Assembly (NCBI GenBank): GCA_964459845.1 | Contig: CAYWOC010000007.1 | Location: 1 to 64,000 of the forward strand | DNA: 64,000 nucleotides | Origin: CALZFJ01 sp964459845 | Lineage (GTDB): Bacteria; Bacteroidota; Bacteroidia; Bacteroidales; Muribaculaceae | Direction: 5' to 3' | Part shown: positions 18,444-28,098 of the stretch, one piece after another | How the letters are laid out: every line of letters starts with the position of its first letter | Position numbering within the stretch: position 1 is the stretch's first letter | The notes under the pieces: model-generated | Seen by the model: the letters and a program-made list of their open reading frames with translations, nothing else | Databases searched by the model: none | What the model was told of the DNA's origin: nothing | Position numbers and translations under genes: made by a program

Positions 18444-18460
18444 TATTTCAAGTTTTTTGT

Positions 18461-19348
18461 TTATCGCTCCACTTGCCCGCCAAGTATGTCGAGCAATTCA
18501 GTAGTAATGCCTTGCTGACGCAACTTGTTGTATTCAAGCTGCAACTCGCCAAGGAGTTTCTGCGCGTTATCGTTTGCGCTTTGCATAGCCATAACGCGAG
18601 CGGCAGCTTCCGAAGCATTATTCTCGGTACTGATATCCTGCATTGCCGATATTATATACAGAGGTAAAACGCTGTTGAAAATAGCATTAGCGTCGGGTTC
18701 GAAAATACATGGGCTGTTGGGGTTCACATTCTCACCTTCTGCCGCAAGAGCCTCGTAGCTCACTGGCAGCAGTTGGTCAAACTGTATCCTCTGGCGGCTC
18801 ACCGAATGGAAGTGCATATATGCAATCTCCACCTTATCCACCGCTCCACTCAAGAATTCTTTCTTCAATGTCTCCGTGAAGTCATTGATCTCTTCCTGAT
18901 TGCTGCGTGTGTTCATTGTCTCGATTGCCTTCACTTCTATGTCGGCTCCAGCTATCTTGCTTACAGCCTTCACCATTTTCTTGCCTACTGGATAGATGAC
19001 GATGTGCAAGCCTTCGCCATAAGTGGCTTTATATTCATTTATCTTCTGGAGAAGCTCCTTGAAGATATTGATATTATAGGCTCCGCACAATCCATCATCG
19101 CTTCCGAATACCACTAATGCCAATGTTCTCACCTCACGAATTTCAATCAGCGGCGATGTATATTCGCCGTCGGCTGCCATCAGATGCCCCATGACAGTCT
19201 GTATCTGGCTGCGGAAAGGCACAAGGCGGCGCAGCGACTGCTCTGCCTTGTGCATCTTTGCAGAAGATATCATCTTCATCGCGCTCGTGATTTTCTCTGT
19301 CGAGGCGACGGAGCCGATTCTTCCTTTTAATTCGCGTAATGTTGACAT
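18461..19348 (-). CDS. atpG: ATP synthase F1 subunit gamma
   Basis: 295 residues. The N-terminal helix has STLRELKGRIGSVASTEKIT and the C-terminus ends in the conserved helix (ELQLEYNKLRQQGITTELLDI) that turns inside the alpha3beta3 ring. Gamma is the rotor shaft of F1. It is the last gene of the atp block, 12 bases after atpA, and is followed by a hairpin terminator. Length is normal. Confidence 0.95.
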   Translation of the reverse strand: MSTLRELKGRIGSVASTEKITSAMKMISSAKMHKAEQSLRRLVPFRSQIQTVMGHLMAADGEYTSPLIEIREVRTLALVVFGSDDGLCGAYNINIFKELLQKINEYKATYGEGLHIVIYPVGKKMVKAVSKIAGADIEVKAIETMNTRSNQEEINDFTETLKKEFLSGAVDKVEIAYMHFHSVSRQRIQFDQLLPVSYEALAAEGENVNPNSPCIFEPDANAIFNSVLPLYIISAMQDISTENNASEAAARVMAMQSANDNAQKLLGELQLEYNKLRQQGITTELLDILGGQVER

Positions 19349-19360
19349 TATATTACTTTA

Positions 19361-20938
19361 TCAAACTCTGTATTTACTTGTTATCTCATTAGCCGCAGCA
19401 GTCAGCTTTGCCATAACATCATCGTTGATGACTCCCGACTTCAATACGTCGAGCACATCAGCTTGATATTTTGCCTTAAGCAACTGGATGAACAGCTTCT
19501 CGAACTCAGCGACCTTGTCCATTGGCACGCTCTCAAGCAAGCCCTTAGTTCCACAGTAGATTACAGCTATCTGCTCCTCTACTGGCACCGGCTCATATTG
19601 AGGCTGAATGAGCAGACGCTCATTCTTGCGGCCTTTGTCAATGGTCTTGGCAGTCACGGGGTCGATGTCGCCACCGAATTTGGTGAACGACTCAAGCTCG
19701 CGGAACTGCGCTTGGTCGATTTTCAGCGTACCTGCCACTTTCTTCATCGCCTTGATTTGGGCATTACCACCTACACGCGACACCGAAATACCTACGTTGA
19801 TTGCCGGACGTACGCCTTGGTTGAACAACGCCGATTCCAGATATATCTGTCCGTCGGTGATTGAGATTACGTTGGTAGGGATATATGCCGAAACGTCACC
19901 GGCCTGAGTCTCGATAATAGGAAGTGCGGTAAGCGAGCCGCCACCTTTCACTTTGCCCTTCATCACTTCAGGTAGGTCGTTCATCGACGCTGCAAGCTCG
20001 TCGTTGTCGATAATCTTGGCTGCTCGCTCAAGAAGACGGGAGTGCAGATAGAAAATATCGCCCGGATATGCCTCACGTCCTGAAGGACGCTTCAAGATTA
20101 GCGATATTTCACGATAAGCAACTGCCTGCTTCGACAAGTCGTCATACACGATAAGAGCATCACGGCCCGAGTCGCGGAAATATTCACCGATTGCCACACC
20201 GGCAAATGGCGCATAGTAGCGCATCGCAGCCGAATCGGCAGCAGTAGCAGCCACCACGATAGTGTAGTCGAGAGCATTGTGCTCACGAAGCTCGTTCACA
20301 ACCGAGGCAACTGTCGAAGCCTTCTGTCCGATTGCGACATAAATACAATATACAGGCTTTCCAGCATCGTAGTTTCCGCGCTGGTTGATGATTGTATCAA
20401 TAGCGATAGCAGTCTTTCCAATCTGGCGGTCGCCAATGATAAGCTCACGCTGTCCGCGGCCTATTGGCACCATCGAATCGACGGCTTTCAGTCCAGTCTG
20501 AAGAGGCTGCTTCACAGGCTGACGGAAGATAACACCCGGTGCTTTACGCTCAAGCGGCATGCGTATGAGCTCGCCCTCGATAGGTCCGTTGCCATCGATA
20601 GGCTCACCAAGGATGTTGATAACACGACCGAGCAAGCCTTCGCCGACTGGCACAGAAGCAATCTCGCCGGTGCGGCGCACCGACATGTTCTCTGTCACCT
20701 TATCGACATTGTTCAGCAATATGACACCCACGTTGCTCTCCTCAAGGTTCATGGCGACACCCGTCGTACCGTTCTCGAATTCGACAAGCTCATTGGCTTT
20801 CACGTTTTCAAGACCATATACATGCGCTACGCCATCACCCACCTCAAGCACAGTGCCAACCTCCTCAAACGCCATCTTTCCGCTGACGTTGTCAAGCTGC
20901 TGTTTTAATATTTCTGATATCTCACTTGGGTTTATCAT
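19361..20938 (-). CDS. atpA: ATP synthase F1 subunit alpha
   Basis: 525 residues. The P-loop reads GDRQIGKT; most family members have Thr where Ile stands (GDRQTGKT), though the essential Gly-Lys-Thr is intact. The conserved PAINVGISVSRVGGNAQ stretch near the catalytic interface is present. Alpha carries non-catalytic nucleotide sites and forms the hexamer with beta. It starts 6 bases after atpH. Confidence 0.96.
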   Translation of the reverse strand: MINPSEISEILKQQLDNVSGKMAFEEVGTVLEVGDGVAHVYGLENVKANELVEFENGTTGVAMNLEESNVGVILLNNVDKVTENMSVRRTGEIASVPVGEGLLGRVINILGEPIDGNGPIEGELIRMPLERKAPGVIFRQPVKQPLQTGLKAVDSMVPIGRGQRELIIGDRQIGKTAIAIDTIINQRGNYDAGKPVYCIYVAIGQKASTVASVVNELREHNALDYTIVVAATAADSAAMRYYAPFAGVAIGEYFRDSGRDALIVYDDLSKQAVAYREISLILKRPSGREAYPGDIFYLHSRLLERAAKIIDNDELAASMNDLPEVMKGKVKGGGSLTALPIIETQAGDVSAYIPTNVISITDGQIYLESALFNQGVRPAINVGISVSRVGGNAQIKAMKKVAGTLKIDQAQFRELESFTKFGGDIDPVTAKTIDKGRKNERLLIQPQYEPVPVEEQIAVIYCGTKGLLESVPMDKVAEFEKLFIQLLKAKYQADVLDVLKSGVINDDVMAKLTAAANEITSKYRV

Positions 20939-20944
20939 CTCACT

Positions 20945-21487
20945 TTATTTACTTAGGAGTTTTAAACGCAATTTCTTTAATTCATTCTTTATCGACGCGT
21001 CGAGAAGCAAAGAGTCCACTCTCACGACAAATCCGCCTATAAGCTCAGGGTCGATGCGCTGAGTCTGTTCCACTTTTTTGTCTTTAAGCTGGTGTTTCAC
21101 CACTTCGACGATCTTATCTATTTTGTCCTCGTGCATTTCGGCAGCGGTGACAATCTCCACTTGCGCTATATGGTTGGCATCGCGGTAGAGCCGCTGGTAA
21201 GCCAATGCCATCTCGCGGAAGTAGTCCTCACGGTTGTGCCCGATAACAAGTTTTATGAACTTAGCGAGGCAGTCACCCTCCTTTGCAGACGACGCCGACA
21301 AAAGCACCTTTTCCTTGTCCGCAAAAGGGAGGAAACGGTTCTCAACCGCCTTCTTCAATGCGGGCTGCGCCTCATAGCTTGAAGCGAGATGCTTCATCTG
21401 GGCATACACCGCATCGCTCTCCCCCTGCTCTGAGGCAAACTTATATAGAGCCTTGGCATAACGGCCGGGAATAAGTCCTTCATTCAT
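20945..21487 (-). CDS. atpH: ATP synthase F1 subunit delta
   Basis: 180 residues; N-terminal six-helix domain from IPGRYAKALYKFASE and the C-terminal signature with DPELIGGFVVRVDSLLLDASIKN-type residues. Delta joins the peripheral stalk (subunit b) to the top of F1. Overall length and place between atpF and atpA are standard. Confidence 0.93.
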   Translation of the reverse strand: MNEGLIPGRYAKALYKFASEQGESDAVYAQMKHLASSYEAQPALKKAVENRFLPFADKEKVLLSASSAKEGDCLAKFIKLVIGHNREDYFREMALAYQRLYRDANHIAQVEIVTAAEMHEDKIDKIVEVVKHQLKDKKVEQTQRIDPELIGGFVVRVDSLLLDASIKNELKKLRLKLLSK

Positions 21488-21495
21488 AACACTTA

Positions 21496-21993
21496 TTAAT
21501 TTTTAGTCTCAACCTCGTTCAATAATTTATCCACAAGTTCAGTCTGCGCCTTGTCGTCTGCCATGTCCTTGCGAACCATCTTCTCGGCAATGTCAAGAGC
21601 AAATGCGCTGACTTCATTGCGGAACTGCAACTCCGATTCTTTGCGTGCCTGCTCAATGGCAAGCTTTGCAGCGTCCATTACTTTTTTTGCCTCTACCGAA
21701 GCTGCCGCTTTGGCATCTTCGATTATCTGGCTTTTCATCTTCGCTGCATCACGCAAAATCTCGGCTTGCTTCATCTGAGCTTCGGCCACGTATTTCTCTG
21801 CCTCTGCCTTGGCATTGTCGAGCTGCTCCTTCGCGTTCTGCGCATAGAGCACACCCTTGTCTATCATCTCAGCGCGCTCCTCAAGGCTCTTCACGATGAA
21901 TGGCCATGCGAATTTCGCTAGAATGAAGAACAACAGGGCAAATGCCACAAACATCCAGAATACTAAGCCAAATTCCGGCGTGAACAGTTCCAT
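21496..21993 (-). CDS. atpF: ATP synthase Fo subunit b
   Basis: 165 residues: one N-terminal membrane helix (about 8-28, FGLVFWMFVAFALLFFILAK), then a long charged Ala/Lys/Glu-rich coiled coil typical of the peripheral stalk. It lies between atpE (18 bases upstream) and atpH (8 bases downstream). Only one b-type gene is present, as expected for a homodimeric stalk. Confidence 0.94.
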   Translation of the reverse strand: MELFTPEFGLVFWMFVAFALLFFILAKFAWPFIVKSLEERAEMIDKGVLYAQNAKEQLDNAKAEAEKYVAEAQMKQAEILRDAAKMKSQIIEDAKAAASVEAKKVMDAAKLAIEQARKESELQFRNEVSAFALDIAEKMVRKDMADDKAQTELVDKLLNEVETKN

Positions 21994-22011
21994 ATCGTCC
22001 TTTTAAATTGA

Positions 22012-22254
22012 TTAGAGGAACAATGAAAGTGCGCAAATAATTACAGCGAAAAGAGCCACACCTTCAACAAGAGCTGCGATAACGATCATGTTACTGCGGA
22101 TATCGCCCGACGACTCTGGCTGACGTGCAATTGATTCCATTGCTGATGCACCGATTTTACCGATACCAAGTCCTGCACCTATTGCTGCAATACCAGCACC
22201 TATACAAGCTCCCAAGCCTACAAGGGCTTCAAACGCTAAAATCATTCCTAACAT
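22012..22254 (-). CDS. atpE: ATP synthase Fo subunit c
   Basis: 80 residues forming a hairpin of two membrane helices with the polar loop ARQP (43-46) and the ion-binding carboxylate Glu64. The residues that make the known Na+ site (a Gln in helix 1 and a Ser/Thr after the Glu) are replaced by Ile31 and Gly65, so I infer a proton-type ring. A Gly-rich helix 1 packs the ring. Confidence 0.94.
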   Translation of the reverse strand: MLGMILAFEALVGLGACIGAGIAAIGAGLGIGKIGASAMESIARQPESSGDIRSNMIVIAALVEGVALFAVIICALSLFL

Positions 22255-22353
22255 AATTTTATAAATTTAAAAAGTTAATATTTTTTGTTTCTTATTTTTT
22301 TGTTTGTCGGCAAGACGTTTGTGTTCTTGCCTGTTTTTTGTTTTTATTTGTTT

Positions 22354-23427
22354 TTACTCGTGTTCAGCAGGTGCTTGCGCAAGCGAGATGAACAGAGTGG
22401 ACAGCATCGTAAACACGTATGCCTGAATGAAGCTCACCAATGTGTCGAGAAGAAGCATGAACAGCGAGAATGCTACCGACACCACTGCTGTCCCTGCACC
22501 GGCCACGATTCCGCCCATTGCTGCAAAGATGAATATTAGCAGTGTCAATACTATCACTATCATGTGTCCACCCATCATATTGGCAAACAGACGGACCATC
22601 AATGCAGCAGGCTTAGTGAAGATTCCGAACAGCTCAATCAGTGGCATGATAGGAATCGGGAACTTAAGCCACACTGGCACATCCGGCCAGAAAATGTCTT
22701 TCCAATAGTGCTTTGAACTGAATATGTTGGTCATCAAGAAGGTGAAAACGGCAAGTACCATAGTCACCGCCAAGTTGCCCGTCAGGTTTGCGCCTCCAGG
22801 GAAGATGACAACCAAGCCAAGCAAGTTCATTGTCAATATAAAGAAGAACACTGTGAGCAGATATGGGGCGAATTTCTTCGCCTTCGTGCCGAGTGTCGGA
22901 CGAATCACGCCCATATAGACAAATTCAACCACAAATTCCATTGCTGCCGTCCAGCGGCGTGGTGCTTTCATGCCGTTTTTCTTGTACCAGCGCACAACAC
23001 TGAAGGCACACAGCATAACCACAAGCGCACTCATGAACAGCGCAGCCACGTTCTTCGTAATCGATAAGTCAAGCGGACGATATTCAACCATAGCTCCGGC
23101 ACCGTCGGGCATCTCACCTACGACTTTCCCGTTGTGGTCGCCGCCTTCGGCTATCTTGAAGCCGTCGTATTCGCCACCGTGCATAAGGCGCGATGAGCTG
23201 AACACGTGCCAACTACCCTCGTAGTCGCGGACTATCACCGGCAGCGGGATGCGCACCGAATGGCAGAAAGGAACCTCCCAGCCATAACCATCGCCCAGAT
23301 GCTCGAAGATAATCGTCTTGGTATCGATTTTACCCGACTCACCGTCCTCGCCCGCAGATGCCTTCATGCTGAACGAAGTCACCACTGCAAGAACGACTGT
23401 CATTAATATGGTTAAAATCTTCTTCAT
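22354..23427 (-). CDS. atpB: ATP synthase Fo subunit a
   Basis: 357 residues, longer than the E. coli protein because of a Bacteroidota-type N-terminal extension: a signal-like segment (1-25) and a hydrophilic domain of about 100 residues before the first core helix near 127. The essential Arg279 sits in MVRLFANMMGGH. Subunit a forms the proton half-channels against the c ring. It is separated from atpC by 9 bases; no atpI gene lies between them. Confidence 0.94.
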   Translation of the reverse strand: MKKILTILMTVVLAVVTSFSMKASAGEDGESGKIDTKTIIFEHLGDGYGWEVPFCHSVRIPLPVIVRDYEGSWHVFSSSRLMHGGEYDGFKIAEGGDHNGKVVGEMPDGAGAMVEYRPLDLSITKNVAALFMSALVVMLCAFSVVRWYKKNGMKAPRRWTAAMEFVVEFVYMGVIRPTLGTKAKKFAPYLLTVFFFILTMNLLGLVVIFPGGANLTGNLAVTMVLAVFTFLMTNIFSSKHYWKDIFWPDVPVWLKFPIPIMPLIELFGIFTKPAALMVRLFANMMGGHMIVIVLTLLIFIFAAMGGIVAGAGTAVVSVAFSLFMLLLDTLVSFIQAYVFTMLSTLFISLAQAPAEHE

Positions 23428-23436
23428 ATCTCAAAT

Positions 23437-23673
23437 TTAATATATGCACACCGAAACGACATTGTTCTTAATGTCGGCAATACCGCCTTTGATTGTCCTC
23501 GACGATTTCTCGCCCTTGACTGCGCCATACTCTATCTTTCCTGCGCCGAGAGCGGCTATCATCGAAGCGTGGTGGTCGAGAACAGTAAACTGCCCTAACA
23601 CGCCGGGCATCATCACTGATTCCACTTCCCCGGTATATTCCACCTTTTCAGCCGATATTATTTTTAGTGTCAT
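23437..23673 (-). CDS. atpC: ATP synthase F1 subunit epsilon (short form)
   Basis: 78 residues that make the N-terminal beta sandwich only (ends SVCIY). The C-terminal helical hairpin, which inhibits ATP hydrolysis in many bacteria, is absent. Short epsilon subunits are, to my knowledge, common in Bacteroidota. It links gamma to the c ring. It follows atpD by 33 bases. Confidence 0.92.
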   Translation of the reverse strand: MTLKIISAEKVEYTGEVESVMMPGVLGQFTVLDHHASMIAALGAGKIEYGAVKGEKSSRTIKGGIADIKNNVVSVCIY

Positions 23674-23706
23674 AATTTATAAAACTTCTAAATTTCTACT
23701 ACTTTC

Positions 23707-25206
23707 TCAGACTTCTGCAAGAAGCTTCTTACCCTTCTCTATAGCCTCGTCGATAGTACCTACGTTCAAGAATGCCTGCTCAGGATATTGATCCATCTCG
23801 CCGCTAAGAATCATCTTGAAGCCGCGGATTGTCTCACTAAGCGGAACCATCACGCCTGGCAGTCCGGTAAACGCCTCGGCAACGAAGAATGGCTGCGACA
23901 AGAATCGCTGCGCACGGCGTGCGCGAGATACCACGAGCTTGTCCTCGTCCGAAAGTTCATCCACACCAAGGATGGCAATGATGTCCTGAAGTTCATTGTA
24001 CTTCTGCAAAAGCTGCTTAACGGCTTGTGCAACCTGATAGTGTTCCTTGCCGATAATGTGCGGGTCAAGAATACGCGATGTTGAATCCAGTGGATCGACA
24101 GCAGGGTAGATACCAAGCTCGGCAATCTTACGGCTCAACACCGTAGTAGCATCAAGGAAGCTGAAGGTTGTGGCTGGCGCAGGGTCGGTCAAGTCATCGG
24201 CTGGCACATAGATTGCCTGCACCGATGTGATACTTCCGTTCTTCGTCGATGTGATACGCTCTTGCAGCGATCCCATCTCTGAAGCCAGCGTCGGTTGATA
24301 ACCTACAGCCGAAGGCATACGTCCAAGCAACGCCGAAACCTCCGAACCTGCCTGAGTGTAACGGAAAATGTTGTCCATAAACAACAGGATTTCCTTACCT
24401 CCGCCGTCCTGGTCGCGGAACTGCTCAGCAACGGTCAAGCCTGAAAGTGCCACGCGAAGACGCGCGCCCGGCGGCTCATTCATCTGTCCGAATACTAAGG
24501 CTGCTTGCGACGAGTTCACCTCGTTCATGTCAACGTCGGCAATGTTCCATTCACCCCGCTCCATTCCTTCACGGAATTTGTCTCCATACTTGATTACACC
24601 GCTTTCAATCATCTCACGAAGAAGGTCGTTACCCTCGCGGGTACGCTCACCTACTCCTGTAAACACCGAGAATCCGTTGTGTCCGTGGGCAATGTTGTGG
24701 ATCATCTCCATAATGAGGACGGTCTTACCAACACCGGCACCACCAAACAGTCCAATCTTTCCTCCTTTTGAGTATGGCTCAAGAAGGTCGATGACTTTGA
24801 TTCCGGTAAACAAGATTTCAGAGGTGATTGACAAGTCGGCAAACTCAGGAGCCGGTTGGTGAATTGCGCGGCGATTCTCGTCGTTCAATGCCTTCAGGTG
24901 GTCGATTGGCTGACCGATTACGTTTAGCAAGCGGCCTTTAACCTGTTCACCCGTAGGCACCGAAATTGGAGAACCGACGTTCTTCACTTTCATGCCTCGT
25001 TGTAAACCATCGGTACTCTCCATCGCGACACAGCGCACGGTGTCCTCACCGATGTGCTGCTCGACTTCGAGTACAAGGTCCGAACCATCTGGGCGCGTTA
25101 CTGTCAGCGCGGTGTAGATAGATGGTATCTGGTTAGCGTCGCCATCGAAAGCTACGTCAACCACCGGACCAATCACTTGTGTGATTTTTCCAAAATTCTC
25201 GCTCAT
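23707..25206 (-). CDS. atpD: ATP synthase F1 subunit beta
   Basis: 499 residues with the Walker A motif GGAGVGKTV, the catalytic GERTREGND Glu and the DELSEEDK-like motif (here DELSDEDK). This is the catalytic subunit of F1. As in other Bacteroidota, beta and epsilon head the operon (D-C-B-E-F-H-A-G). Its start is only 42 bases after the nuoH stop, with no terminator or promoter I can see in the gap, so it may be read from the upstream nuo promoter. Confidence 0.97.
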   Translation of the reverse strand: MSENFGKITQVIGPVVDVAFDGDANQIPSIYTALTVTRPDGSDLVLEVEQHIGEDTVRCVAMESTDGLQRGMKVKNVGSPISVPTGEQVKGRLLNVIGQPIDHLKALNDENRRAIHQPAPEFADLSITSEILFTGIKVIDLLEPYSKGGKIGLFGGAGVGKTVLIMEMIHNIAHGHNGFSVFTGVGERTREGNDLLREMIESGVIKYGDKFREGMERGEWNIADVDMNEVNSSQAALVFGQMNEPPGARLRVALSGLTVAEQFRDQDGGGKEILLFMDNIFRYTQAGSEVSALLGRMPSAVGYQPTLASEMGSLQERITSTKNGSITSVQAIYVPADDLTDPAPATTFSFLDATTVLSRKIAELGIYPAVDPLDSTSRILDPHIIGKEHYQVAQAVKQLLQKYNELQDIIAILGVDELSDEDKLVVSRARRAQRFLSQPFFVAEAFTGLPGVMVPLSETIRGFKMILSGEMDQYPEQAFLNVGTIDEAIEKGKKLLAEV

Positions 25207-25248
25207 ATTTTCACGAAATCTATCGTTTATTAATATGTTAAAAAGCCA

Positions 25249-26325
25249 TTAGAAATGTAACCCATATACTACGACAAGTGTCATTAGCACAAGGTTGAAT
25301 AAGCCTATCGGCATCAAGTATTTCCACTCAAGGCTCAATAGCTGGTCGATACGCACGCGCGGGAACGACCACTTGAACCAAATGATGATGAATGAGATGA
25401 AGAATGCCTTGCCAAGGAACCACACTACCGACGGGATATAGTCCATAATAGTGTTGAATCCTTCCCATCCAGGAACGTGGAATGGCATCCAGCCGCCCAA
25501 GAACATCAATGAGGCGATACCCGACACGATGAAAAGGTTCAAGTATTCCGCAAGATAGAAGAATCCAAAGTGGATACCTGAATACTCTGTGTGATAACCT
25601 GCCGTAAGCTCGTGTTCTGCCTCAGGAAGGTCAAACGGGCCACGGTTGGTCTCACCTGTAGCGGCAATCAGATAAATCACGAATGCTATGATAGCCGGAA
25701 TATGTCCTTTGAAAATGAACCATCCGTCGGCTTGTGCCTCTACAATACCTGTCACCGACATTGTGCCGGCAAGCACAACCATAGTCATAATCGACAATCC
25801 CACCGACAGCTCATAGCTGATCATCTGCGCACCACTACGCATCGCACCGATAAGTGTATATTTATTGTTGCTCGACCAGCCTGCAAGCAATATGCCAAGC
25901 ACGCCAATCGAAGACGCTGCAATCATAAAGAAGACACCGATATTATAGTCGATAATCTGAAGGCCGTTGCCCCATGGCAGCACTGCAAACGACAGCATAG
26001 ATGCCACAATCACAAGATATGGAGCGAGGGCAAACAGGAAGCGGTCGATGTTTTCAAGACGTATAAGCTCTTTTATCAAAATCTTGAACATATCGGCAAA
26101 ACTTTGAAGGATACCCCAAGGACCTACACGCATCGGGCCAAGACGGCACTGGAACCATGCGCACAGCTTACGCTCATAGAATATATAGAACAATGCCAAC
26201 ACTGCATACACAAGAAGTAGTGCAACGCCGATTATAACACATTCAATAACCGTCGCTGCCCATCCCGGCATTACGCTTTCCAACAGGTTGTTGAACCAAT
26301 TTGTAACTAAGCCAAAATCAAACAT
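25249..26325 (-). CDS. nuoH: NADH-quinone oxidoreductase subunit H
   Basis: 358 residues, about eight membrane helices, with the conserved ERKLCAWFQCRLGPMRVGPWG and the GPFDLPEAEHELTAGYHTEY loop that shapes the quinone chamber. NuoH joins the membrane arm to the hydrophilic Q module. It follows nuoCD by 42 bases. The next complex I gene in the standard order, nuoI, is about 7 kb away on the other side of the atp block. Confidence 0.95.
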   Translation of the reverse strand: MFDFGLVTNWFNNLLESVMPGWAATVIECVIIGVALLLVYAVLALFYIFYERKLCAWFQCRLGPMRVGPWGILQSFADMFKILIKELIRLENIDRFLFALAPYLVIVASMLSFAVLPWGNGLQIIDYNIGVFFMIAASSIGVLGILLAGWSSNNKYTLIGAMRSGAQMISYELSVGLSIMTMVVLAGTMSVTGIVEAQADGWFIFKGHIPAIIAFVIYLIAATGETNRGPFDLPEAEHELTAGYHTEYSGIHFGFFYLAEYLNLFIVSGIASLMFLGGWMPFHVPGWEGFNTIMDYIPSVVWFLGKAFFISFIIIWFKWSFPRVRIDQLLSLEWKYLMPIGLFNLVLMTLVVVYGLHF

Positions 26326-26367
26326 AATTTTATTTTTGTTCTTTTTCTTTGATTACTACTCTGTTTA

Positions 26368-28008
26368 TTATCTGTCGATGTCGGGAATCACATAGTCGAG
26401 CGATGCAGTGATTGTGATAAGGTCGGCAATCTTATAGTTCCTGCAGCACAAATCCACTACACCTATAAGGTTCAGGCATGGGCTGTTGAAGTGCATACGG
26501 TAAGGATTCTTGCCTCCGTCGCTCTCAATATACACGCCAAATGCGCCACGGCTTGCCTCCACCTGCTGGAGCCAGTGTCCTGCCGGAAGTTTTATAAGTT
26601 TCGGCACCTTTGGAGCGCAGTATTCGTTGCCTTCCTCTTTCTCAAGCATGTCGCAAAGTTGCCCAAGCAGGCTCACGCATTGCTCTATCTCGCGCATTCT
26701 CACCATATAGCGTGCGAAGCTGTCGCCAGCTGTCTCAAGCACCTCGTCAAACTTCAGTTCGTTGTAGATCGAGTAAGGGTGATGCTTGCGAATATCGCAG
26801 CTATATCCGGTGGCACGTGCCGATGGACCGGTAACGCCATAGCTGATAGCCTCTTCTTTAGTCATTACACCCACGCCTTTTGTGCGGGTTTGCGCTATAA
26901 CATTACCAGTAAAGAGCTTGTGGTATTCTTTCAAGCGTTCTGGCATAATTGCGCAAAGTTCACGCACATCCTTGATGAAGTCGGGATGTACATCGGCAGC
27001 CACGCCGCCAATCACATTGTAGTGAAGCGACATACGCGCTCCACAAGTCTTTTCAAAAATATCAAGTATCTGCTCACGCTCACGGAAGCCATAGAAGAAT
27101 GCGGTAGTAGCACCCATATCCATAGTCATACATCCGTAAGAAAGCAAGTGCGACGACAAGCGCATAAGCTCATCCATAATCACGCGTATGACTTGTGCGC
27201 GGTGAGGCACTTCTATTCCCAGAGCTTTCTCAATGCATAGGCACAGGCAGTGACGGTTCTGATGAGCCGACATATAGTCCATACGGTCGGTGTACATCAA
27301 CGTCTGAGGATACGATTTCGACTCGCAGAGTTTTTCAATTCCACGGTGGATATATCCCGGCACGGGAACCACCTTGGTCACAGTCTCACCGTCGATGGCG
27401 GTACGCAAGCGCATAACACCGTGAGTAGATGGGTGCTGAGGACCGAAGTTCACCACATAGTCATCTGGCTCAAATATCTTAAATTCTTTCTTAATCACAT
27501 TGCCGTTCTCGTCCTCGATGCAAGTGAACGAGTCGTCTTCGTTCTCCTCAAGGTTGAGACGTATAGGGTTCTTTTCAGGATCAGCGTCATAGTCTTTGCG
27601 CAGAGGATAGCCCACCCAGTCGTTGCGCAAGAACAGACGGCGCATATCTGGATGTCCGATAAATACGATTCCATAGGAATCATACACTTCACGCTCTTGG
27701 AGCAAAGCCACTTTCCATAGGTCTGCGACACTGTGCAGCATAGGGTTCTCACGGTCGGCAGTAGTCACTTTCACCGACAGCATAGCATCGCTCGCTGTCG
27801 AAGTCAAATAATAGACACAGCCAAGGGTCTCTTTCCAATCGGCTCCGATAATCGACACAAGACAATCGAAATTCAGGTCGGCGTCATTCTTCAGATGCTC
27901 AGCCAATGCGTGCCATTCCTTGTCGGCTACATTCACAAGAAGCACCTCGCCATCCTCGAAGGTTGCCGAAGGACACAACTTGCCGATTTTTTCTTTTAAA
28001 TCCACCAT
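26368..28008 (-). CDS. nuoCD: NADH-quinone oxidoreductase fused subunits C/D
   Basis: 546 residues. The NuoC (30 kDa) part covers about 1-170 (with LHSVADLWKVALLQEREVYDS-type residues) and NuoD (49 kDa) about 185-546 (FGPQHPSTHGVMRL, and PRGAFGVYIESDG near the end in the form SRGAFGVYIESDG). They form the quinone-binding core of complex I. The C-D fusion is known from several lineages, including Bacteroidota and E. coli. Confidence 0.95.
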   Translation of the reverse strand: MVDLKEKIGKLCPSATFEDGEVLLVNVADKEWHALAEHLKNDADLNFDCLVSIIGADWKETLGCVYYLTSTASDAMLSVKVTTADRENPMLHSVADLWKVALLQEREVYDSYGIVFIGHPDMRRLFLRNDWVGYPLRKDYDADPEKNPIRLNLEENEDDSFTCIEDENGNVIKKEFKIFEPDDYVVNFGPQHPSTHGVMRLRTAIDGETVTKVVPVPGYIHRGIEKLCESKSYPQTLMYTDRMDYMSAHQNRHCLCLCIEKALGIEVPHRAQVIRVIMDELMRLSSHLLSYGCMTMDMGATTAFFYGFREREQILDIFEKTCGARMSLHYNVIGGVAADVHPDFIKDVRELCAIMPERLKEYHKLFTGNVIAQTRTKGVGVMTKEEAISYGVTGPSARATGYSCDIRKHHPYSIYNELKFDEVLETAGDSFARYMVRMREIEQCVSLLGQLCDMLEKEEGNEYCAPKVPKLIKLPAGHWLQQVEASRGAFGVYIESDGGKNPYRMHFNSPCLNLIGVVDLCCRNYKIADLITITASLDYVIPDIDR

Positions 28009-28098
28009 TTATATTTTCAGTATATCTCTATTTCTTAATATTTTTCTTTTTCTCCATATTATATATGTGTGCTTCCTGCGCACATTACATATATAATT

